From Blastocatellia bacterium (lineage in GTDB: Bacteria > Acidobacteriota > Blastocatellia > Pyrinomonadales > Pyrinomonadaceae), in contig JACDAK010000062.1 in NCBI GenBank assembly GCA_013695495.1, forward strand, positions 1-10,257: DNA of 10,257 bases, written 5' to 3'. This document shows positions 5,122-10,257 of this stretch, piece after piece. The notes below the pieces were generated by a model. That model saw nothing but the letters and a program-made list of their open reading frames with translations, did no database searches and was not told the DNA's origin. Numbering within the stretch: the stretch's first letter is position 1; every line of letters begins with the position of its first letter. A program made the translations under genes and the position numbers.

Positions 5122-5880
5122 ATGCTCGACCTTCTAAAGCGCATTCAACACGACTTCGCCACGCTCGACACCCGTGCGATCACAGCTCTAACCTACGCCG
5201 CCGTGGGGCTCACCGCGATCTACTACCTCAAAGATCCCAATGTCGGAGCTGCAGTTTTCACATCCGTTGGCATACCGGAGTTCGCATCGCTCATATTGCA
5301 CCCAACACGCAGTAACCTCCCCGCACTCTCGTGGTGGGTTGCGGTCGTCACCGTCTTTTATATAGTCATTCCCCTGATCCTGATCAAGTTCGTATGGCGC
5401 TCAAATATCGCCGACTACGGTATTAATCTTCGCATCGATCCCGGCTTCCATAAGCTCCTGGCGATTTGCTTGTCCGTAATGATCCCCTTGGTCTACGTAA
5501 TGTCTCTCACAACGGGCTTCGCCGGGAAGTATCCCTTCTTCCGAATTTTCAACGGAGAATCATATCTCGGCCCAATGCTGATAACCTGGCAATTGCTCTA
5601 CTTTCTGCAGTTTTTCGGTCTCGAGTTCTTTTTCCGTGGATTTCTTGTGCACAGCCTCAAACCGGCACTCGGGCTATACTCAGTTTTTGTAATGACAGTC
5701 CCTTACTGTATGATCCACTTCGGCAAGCCGCCCGCCGAGACAATCGCAGCCATCCTCGCCGGCATCTTCCTCGGCTGGCTCAGCTTCAAGAACGGCAGCA
5801 TCTGGCTCGGGCTCATTCTGCATTGTGCCGTCGCCCTTTTGATGGACCTCTTTGCTCTTCACGCAAAGGGCCTAATCTGA
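5122..5880 (+). CDS. CPBP (Abi/Rce1-like) family intramembrane protein, variant active site
   Basis: This is a 252-residue polytopic membrane protein with about seven hydrophobic segments (near 20-36, 72-92, 111-132, 151-171, 182-199, 206-221 and 225-245). The C-terminal half matches the CPBP intramembrane metalloprotease family: LEFFFRG (167-173) at the EExxxR motif, PYCMIHFGKPP with His199 at the second, and LGLILHC with His234 at the third. Compared with MmRce1, the first Glu of EExxxR is Leu167, leaving only Glu168 and Arg172, and the Asn expected four residues after the last His is Ala238. Activity may therefore be altered or lost; many family members have no known substrate. It sits 11 nt after ruvA and 13 nt before the longest ruvB frame, so it is probably cotranscribed with both. 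No clear role in DNA repair is evident. Confidence 0.85.
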   Translation: MLDLLKRIQHDFATLDTRAITALTYAAVGLTAIYYLKDPNVGAAVFTSVGIPEFASLILHPTRSNLPALSWWVAVVTVFYIVIPLILIKFVWRSNIADYGINLRIDPGFHKLLAICLSVMIPLVYVMSLTTGFAGKYPFFRIFNGESYLGPMLITWQLLYFLQFFGLEFFFRGFLVHSLKPALGLYSVFVMTVPYCMIHFGKPPAETIAAILAGIFLGWLSFKNGSIWLGLILHCAVALLMDLFALHAKGLI

Positions 5881-5893
5881 CCGACTCGCTCGC

Positions 5894-6979
5894 GTGCTAG
5901 ACATCCCGCCGCCTTTGCGTGAAAATAATCTCACCTCTGTGACAATCACCGCCGCCATAAACATACGCAACGAAGACCTCTCGCTCGAAGAGACGAAGTT
6001 CGAGGCGACACTGCGGCCTGCGCAGCTTGCGGAGTACATCGGCCAGAAAAAGGTCAAAGATAATCTGCGTGTGTTTATGAAGGCCGCGCTAAAACGACGC
6101 GAAGCCCTCGATCATATCCTTTTGACGGGTCCCCCCGGGGTGGGCAAAACGACCCTTTCGAACATCGTCGCCAACGAAATGGGCGCCGCGCTCAAATCAA
6201 CTGCCGGCCCTATTATTGAGAAGGCGGGCGACCTTGCCGCGATCCTCACGAACCTCGAAGAAGGCGACGTGCTTTTCATCGACGAGATCCACCGCCTCAA
6301 CCCTGCGATCGAAGAGATCCTTTATCCGGCGATGGAAGACTACAACCTCGACATCATGATCGGCCAAGGCACGGCGGCCCGTTCGATCAAGCTCGAGCTG
6401 CCGAAATTCACACTCGTTGGAGCAACCACGCGCCCCGGTATGATAACGGCGCCGCTTCGCGGCCGCTTCGGCATCATCTTTCACCTCGATTTTTACGGGT
6501 TTGACGAGCTGCAGCAGATAGTCGAGCGTTCGGCGAAGATCCTGGGTGTTTCGATCGAAGCGTCAGGCTCACATGAGATCGCACGGCGTTCGCGAGGGAC
6601 ACCTCGTATCGCAAATCGGCTGCTCCGGCGTGTTCGCGACTATGCAGAGGTTGACCACGACGGCCGCATCACCGACGCGGTTGCGAAAGACGCGCTCGAC
6701 CGGATGGAAGTTGATACGTTCGGGTTGGACGAGATGGATCGAAAACTGTTGATGACGATCATCGAGAAGTTTGACGGCGGCCCGGTCGGCTTGAGTACGC
6801 TCAGCGCTTCGCTCCACGACGAGAAAGATTCGATAGAAGAGATAATCGAACCATATCTCCTCCAGATCGGCTTCCTCAACCGCACCCCCCGCGGCCGAAT
6901 GGCAACGCGGCTCGCGTATGAGCATTTCGGCATATCGCCAACAAAGCTCGTTAGCCAGTCACCAACGCTCTTCGAATAA
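5894..6979 (+). CDS. ruvB: Holliday junction branch-migration ATPase RuvB
   Basis: RuvB is the AAA+ hexameric motor that, with RuvA, drives branch migration of Holliday junctions. Seen over 361 residues: LRPAQLAEYIGQ (40-51), Walker A GPPGVGKTT (79-87), Walker B VLFIDEIHRL with Asp130 and Glu131, sensor 1 GATTRPG (176-182), the arginine-finger region APLRGRFG, GTPRIANRLLRRVRDYA (sensor 2), and the C-terminal winged helix with GGPVGLSTL and the IGFLNRTPRGRMAT end motif. The longest frame begins at GTG 5894, but the usual distance to YIGQ suggests the real start may be GTG 5939 (346 residues, MTITAAINIRNEDLS). Neither has a clear ribosome-binding site. It is the last gene of the ruvA-CPBP-ruvB unit. 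Confidence 0.95.
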   Translation: MLDIPPPLRENNLTSVTITAAINIRNEDLSLEETKFEATLRPAQLAEYIGQKKVKDNLRVFMKAALKRREALDHILLTGPPGVGKTTLSNIVANEMGAALKSTAGPIIEKAGDLAAILTNLEEGDVLFIDEIHRLNPAIEEILYPAMEDYNLDIMIGQGTAARSIKLELPKFTLVGATTRPGMITAPLRGRFGIIFHLDFYGFDELQQIVERSAKILGVSIEASGSHEIARRSRGTPRIANRLLRRVRDYAEVDHDGRITDAVAKDALDRMEVDTFGLDEMDRKLLMTIIEKFDGGPVGLSTLSASLHDEKDSIEEIIEPYLLQIGFLNRTPRGRMATRLAYEHFGISPTKLVSQSPTLFE

Positions 6980-7010
6980 AAAACAGCCGCGCCCATTTAG
7001 ACGCGACTGT
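6974..7010 (-). terminator. Rho-independent terminator of gyrA
   Basis: On the minus strand, ACAGTCGCG (7010-7002) pairs with CGCGGCTGT (6991-6983) around a 10-nt loop. This gives nine base pairs in RNA, one of them G-U. A run of six T residues and then ATT follows directly. It lies 24 nt after the gyrA stop and its tail overlaps the ruvB stop region. On the plus strand the same hairpin has a C-A mismatch and no T-run, so it is directed at gyrA. Confidence 0.8.
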
Positions 7011-7034
7011 CATCTCTACAATAGCGAGGTAGGA

Positions 7035-9578
7035 TTACTCGCTTTCTTCTTCAGCAGTCAACAAAGCTGCGCTCGTCACGCAATCTTCGTTATCGCATTT
7101 GATGAGGGTCACGCCTTGGGCACTTCTGCCGGTCTCGCGGATCTTATCAACACCCAACCTGATCAGCTTCGCCTGCTGGGTGATGATCATGATCTCCGAA
7201 TCATCTTCAACCGGGAACGCCGCGACAACCTTGCCGGTTTTGTCAGTCGTCTTCATGTTGATGACGCCGACGCCGCCCCGCTTGGTCAGTCGATAATTCG
7301 ATACCTGCGTCTGCTTGCCAAAACCCTGTTCAGAGATCGAAAGGATCTTTTCATGCCCTTCTTGTGAGACAGCACAGACCGAAACGACATAGTCGCCGTC
7401 GCGTAGATTCACTCCGCGGACACCCCGGGCTACCCGTCCCATCGGCCTGACGTCGGTTTCTTTGAACTTAACCGCCATCCCGTTGCGGGTCGCGATGAAG
7501 ATCTGCTTCTTGCCGTCCGTGCGAATCACGTTCAACAACTCGTCGCCTTCGTCGATGTTGATGGCGTTGATGCCGGTCACCCGAATATTCTGATAATCCG
7601 ACAATGACGTCTTCTTGATAACGCCCTGTCGCGTCACCATCGTTAGGTAAACGTCTTCCGCAAAATCTCGCACCGGCATCACTGCCACCAGCTTACGCTC
7701 ACTGGATATCTGCACCAGATTCACCACTGCCTTCCCGCGAGCAGCCGGTGCCGCCTCAGGGATCTCGTGCACCTTGATCTTGAATACCTGGCCGTCGTCC
7801 GTGAACACCATCAGATAGGCATGTGTCGATGCAGTAAAGATGTGCTCTACGAAATCTTCGTTCTTCGCCGTGGCACCCAAGCGCCCCTTGCCGCCGCGGC
7901 CCTGGCGCGAATACGTCGCGACGGGCGTGCGTTTGATGTACCCAGCGTTTGTGACGGTGATCGCGACGTCCTCGTCGGGGATGAGGTCTTCGATCGTGAG
8001 CTCTACGCCCGCGTCGATGATCGTCGTCCGCCGAGTGTCGCCATACAATCTTCGGACTTCCTGCAATTCGTCGATAACCACCTGCCGCAGAACGGGCTCG
8101 TTCGCCAGAATGTTCTCAAGTTCAGCGATATATTTGATGATCGATTCGTACTCATCAAGGATCTTTTGACGCTCGAGAGCCGAGAGACGACGGAGCTGTA
8201 GGTCCAAGATCGCCTGTGCCTGAATGTCTGAAAAATCGAGGCTTGTGATGACTTTTTGCACCTCTTTTAAGAACGTTGCTTGAGGTTTGTCACCGGTAAT
8301 CCCGCGCCATTTGCTTACGTCGCTTAGCGTCGCAAAGTTCGAGGTCAGCCACATGCGGGCTTCGTCAACCGAGCGGGCGTTTCTGATCAGCGGAATTATG
8401 TAATCGAGCGCGTCGATCGCCTTGTTAAGACCCTCCAAGATGTGTGCACGTGCCTGTGCTTTGCGGAGGTCGAATTCGGTCCGGCGGCGCACGACATCTT
8501 TGCGAAAAGCAATGAACGCCTCAAGCATGCCCTTGAGCGTGAAGAGTTTGGGCTGGCCGTCAGCGATCGCGATGCTGATAATGCCGAATGATGACTGCAG
8601 AGGCGTCAGCTTGTACAACTTATTGAGAATGACCTGCGGGATAGCGTCACGTTTGAGCTCGATCACCACGCGGATGCCTTCGCGGTTCGACTCGTCGCGG
8701 ATCTCGGAGATGCCGTCAAGCTTTTTGTCGTTTACGAGCTCGGCGATCTTTTCGATGAGGCGTGCCTTATTGACCTGATACGGAAGCTCGGTGACGACGA
8801 CGGCGTCGCGTTCACGCTCGCCGCGGCCGATGCGGTCGATGCCGGCTTTTGCACGCATCTGGATAACGCCGCGGCCCTCGCGATACGCACGGTGGATCTC
8901 TTCGCGGCCGTAGATAAATCCTGCCGTTGGGAAATCTGGTCCGGGAATGATCTTTATAAGATCATCGACGGTGAGCGACGGGTCGTTGAGCAAGGCGATC
9001 GTGCCGTCCAATACCTCTGTCAGGTTGTGCGGCGGGATCTTCGTCGCCATCCCGACGGCGATGCCTTCTGATCCGTTCACAAGCAGCAGCGGGATGCGCG
9101 TCGGCAGGACCTTGGGCTCGGAAAGGGTTTCGTCGTAGTTGGGCTGAAAATCGACGGTCTCTTTTTCGATATCAGCGAGGACATCGTTGGTCAGCTTTTG
9201 CAGACGGACCTCGGTATAACGCATCGCAGCGGCGTTGTCACCGTCGATGGAGCCGAAGTTGCCCTGGCCGTCGACCAGCGGGTAGCGCATCGAAAATTCC
9301 TGCGCCATGCGAACAACAGTGTCGTAGGCCGCAGTATCGCCGTGCGGGTGATATTTACCGATAGTGTCGCCAACGACACGTGCCGATTTCTTGTAGGGCT
9401 TATTAAAGGTATTGCCGAGTTCGTGCATGGCCCAAAGGACCCTGCGGTGAACGGGCTTCAGCCCGTCGCGAACGTCGGGCAATGCACGGCCGATGATGAC
9501 CGACATTGCGTAGTCGAGATACGAACGCCGCATCTCATCTTCAATATTTATTTGGTTGCGCTCTAAAAGTGAGTCCAT
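7035..9578 (-). CDS. gyrA: DNA gyrase subunit A
   Basis: GyrA forms with GyrB the type IIA topoisomerase that puts negative supercoils into DNA. The 847-residue protein is complete and of usual length. The winged-helix breakage-reunion domain opens with YLDYAMSVIIGRALPDVRDG. The quinolone-resistance region reads YHPHGDTAAYD (76-86), with Thr82 and Asp86 at E. coli Ser83 and Asp87. The catalytic tyrosine is Tyr121 in AAAMRYTE. The tower and coiled-coil region runs to about 510, with the AILDLQLRRLSALE motif at 456-469. The C-terminal beta-pinwheel carries a GyrA box at 559-565 reading QGRGGKG instead of the usual QRRGGKG; this and the long C-terminal domain still favour gyrase over ParC. The ATG at 9578 gives the family start; the Shine-Dalgarno is weak. 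The gene is transcribed alone. Confidence 0.96.
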   Translation of the reverse strand: MDSLLERNQINIEDEMRRSYLDYAMSVIIGRALPDVRDGLKPVHRRVLWAMHELGNTFNKPYKKSARVVGDTIGKYHPHGDTAAYDTVVRMAQEFSMRYPLVDGQGNFGSIDGDNAAAMRYTEVRLQKLTNDVLADIEKETVDFQPNYDETLSEPKVLPTRIPLLLVNGSEGIAVGMATKIPPHNLTEVLDGTIALLNDPSLTVDDLIKIIPGPDFPTAGFIYGREEIHRAYREGRGVIQMRAKAGIDRIGRGERERDAVVVTELPYQVNKARLIEKIAELVNDKKLDGISEIRDESNREGIRVVIELKRDAIPQVILNKLYKLTPLQSSFGIISIAIADGQPKLFTLKGMLEAFIAFRKDVVRRRTEFDLRKAQARAHILEGLNKAIDALDYIIPLIRNARSVDEARMWLTSNFATLSDVSKWRGITGDKPQATFLKEVQKVITSLDFSDIQAQAILDLQLRRLSALERQKILDEYESIIKYIAELENILANEPVLRQVVIDELQEVRRLYGDTRRTTIIDAGVELTIEDLIPDEDVAITVTNAGYIKRTPVATYSRQGRGGKGRLGATAKNEDFVEHIFTASTHAYLMVFTDDGQVFKIKVHEIPEAAPAARGKAVVNLVQISSERKLVAVMPVRDFAEDVYLTMVTRQGVIKKTSLSDYQNIRVTGINAINIDEGDELLNVIRTDGKKQIFIATRNGMAVKFKETDVRPMGRVARGVRGVNLRDGDYVVSVCAVSQEGHEKILSISEQGFGKQTQVSNYRLTKRGGVGVINMKTTDKTGKVVAAFPVEDDSEIMIITQQAKLIRLGVDKIRETGRSAQGVTLIKCDNEDCVTSAALLTAEEESE

Positions 9579-9818
9579 TTTACCGGTTGCTACCTACCTA
9601 TCTGTATTTCTTAAGTTTACAGGTTTTAAAAACCAACTGAGGATGATAAAAAGCTGGAAAAAACATTGCGATAGTGTTATGCTTATTTTACAGGCGGTAA
9701 GCCTGATTAGCAACTTGCAATCACCCTTCGCAAGTACCGCTAAGCTGATCCTGCAATAAGACATCTCAGCACGCCACGGCTAAATATTCGTAACGTTCTA
9801 ACTGCACCTCGCCGAACT
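9579..9818. other. Divergent intergenic region between gyrA and the PilZ gene
   Basis: This 240-bp AT-rich stretch holds no convincing gene; a short frame across it (9556-9759) runs into gyrA antisense and has no family features. Besides the gyrA promoter candidate, it has a 13-bp palindrome GGTTTTAAAAACC (9622-9634) in the gyrA leader and an inverted repeat ACTTGC-N11-GCAAGT (9713-9735). I see no strong promoter for the PilZ gene and no RNA gene. Confidence 0.55.
9685..9713 (-). promoter_or_regulatory. Candidate gyrA promoter with inverted repeat in its spacer
   Basis: On the minus strand TTGCTA (9713-9708) and TAAAAT (9690-9685) are 17 bp apart, a good sigma-70 type pair. Transcription would start near 9678, leaving a leader of about 100 nt. 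Within the spacer lies a perfect inverted repeat CAGGC-N5-GCCTG (9691-9705), which could be a regulator site or respond to local supercoiling. Confidence 0.5.
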
Positions 9819-10257
9819 ATGTCCACACCAGTCACCGATCAAGAAAGCCGACGAATCCAGCGTTATACCCTCGCTCTGCCTGCCCGTATCGAGGTCAAGG
9901 TCGACCAAACCGTCTCATGGAACGAGGTCACACGGCTCGAGGACATTTCAGCCTTCGGTGCGGGATTTAAGATCTCGAGGCCGATCAAACGCGGACGTCT
10001 CATGCTCGTTAGCCTGCCGATGCCCCGCCAGCTGCGTTGCTACGATTATCTCGAACCTCAGTATCGCGTGTGGGGCCTAGTCCGCCGCTGCATTCAGCTC
10101 AAGACCGAACCCGAAAGTTTCGCCATCGGTGCCGCGTTCATCGGTAAAGAACCGCCGGCAGATTTCCGCTCTGACCCGGCCGTGCTTTTCGACCTCCACG
10201 ACCGCGAAGACGCAGGCCTCTGGAACATAATACGCGCGGACGTCAAAGCTCCTGAAG
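9819..10257 (+). CDS. PilZ-domain protein, 5' part (3' end outside window)
   Basis: The frame opens at ATG 9819 and is still open at the window edge after 146 codons. It starts MSTPVTDQESRRIQRYTLAL. The two PilZ signatures for cyclic di-GMP binding are present: RxxxR (Arg11 to Arg15 in RRIQR, where Arg12 also lies) and (D/N)xSxxG as DISAFG (42-47). Between and after them are alternating beta-strand-like segments (PARIEVKV, LMLVSLPMP, RVWGLVRRC, FAIGAAFIG). PilZ proteins act as cyclic di-GMP receptors controlling motility, exopolysaccharide or other surface traits; which one cannot be told here. The protein's C-terminus may carry another domain outside the window. No clear Shine-Dalgarno precedes the ATG. 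It is divergent from gyrA across a 240-bp region. Confidence 0.85.
   Translation, partial: MSTPVTDQESRRIQRYTLALPARIEVKVDQTVSWNEVTRLEDISAFGAGFKISRPIKRGRLMLVSLPMPRQLRCYDYLEPQYRVWGLVRRCIQLKTEPESFAIGAAFIGKEPPADFRSDPAVLFDLHDREDAGLWNIIRADVKAPE

Noticed and set aside
9556..9759. 67-codon open frame across the gyrA upstream region
   Set aside because: It overlaps the gyrA start antisense, has no ribosome-binding site and reads like non-coding AT-rich DNA.
1..10257. tRNA, rRNA, CRISPR array, insertion sequence or phage attachment site
   Set aside because: No cloverleaf, repeat-spacer pattern, transposase frame or flanking direct repeats could be seen on either strand.

Overview
The window is a bacterial chromosomal segment of moderate GC with dense genes. 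It holds three housekeeping genes (ruvA, ruvB, gyrA), a redox regulator (rex) and part of a bacterial microcompartment (BMC) locus. A class II aldolase next to one hexameric and three pentameric shell genes resembles the sugar-phosphate-aldolase BMCs known from Planctomycetes/Verrucomicrobia and some Acidobacteria. That, with the mix of neighbours, suggests an Acidobacteriota-like organism, perhaps Blastocatellia. This is inference from gene content and protein style; no search was run.

Layout. 1-525 (+) is the 3' end of a LemA-family gene. 526-3259 (-) is a tightly packed operon, read from high to low coordinates: class II aldolase, BMC-H shell protein, BMC-P pentamer 1, DoxX-like membrane protein, BMC-P 2, BMC-P 3, and a small protein with a four-cysteine tail. 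Four of the gene junctions abut or overlap by one base, and one has a 1-nt gap. 3273-3313 is a perfect 12-bp inverted repeat followed, on the minus strand, by a T-rich run just before the aldolase start. 3332-4372 (-) carries rex and, 3 nt after it, a small membrane-anchored coiled-coil protein. 4373-4501 is a divergent control region. 4502-6979 (+) is ruvA, a CPBP-family membrane protein, then ruvB. 7035-9578 (-) is a complete gyrA with a terminator at 6974-7010 and a candidate promoter at 9685-9713. 9819-10257 (+) is the 5' part of a PilZ-domain gene that runs off the window.

How the parts may work together. Family knowledge suggests that the aldolase cleaves a phosphorylated deoxysugar (fuculose-1-P or rhamnulose-1-P type) to an aldehyde inside a shell built from the BMC-H and BMC-P proteins. 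The aldehyde dehydrogenase, PduL-type phosphotransacylase and alcohol or lactate dehydrogenase expected in such a compartment are not in this window. The locus is therefore partial here, with its other enzymes presumably elsewhere. Rex senses NADH/NAD+ and lies immediately upstream on the same strand, so redox control of the BMC is an attractive but unproven idea. The most unusual points are the DoxX-like membrane gene among the shell genes, the Cys-cluster protein that ends the operon, and the Cys/His-containing C-terminal extension of the aldolase.
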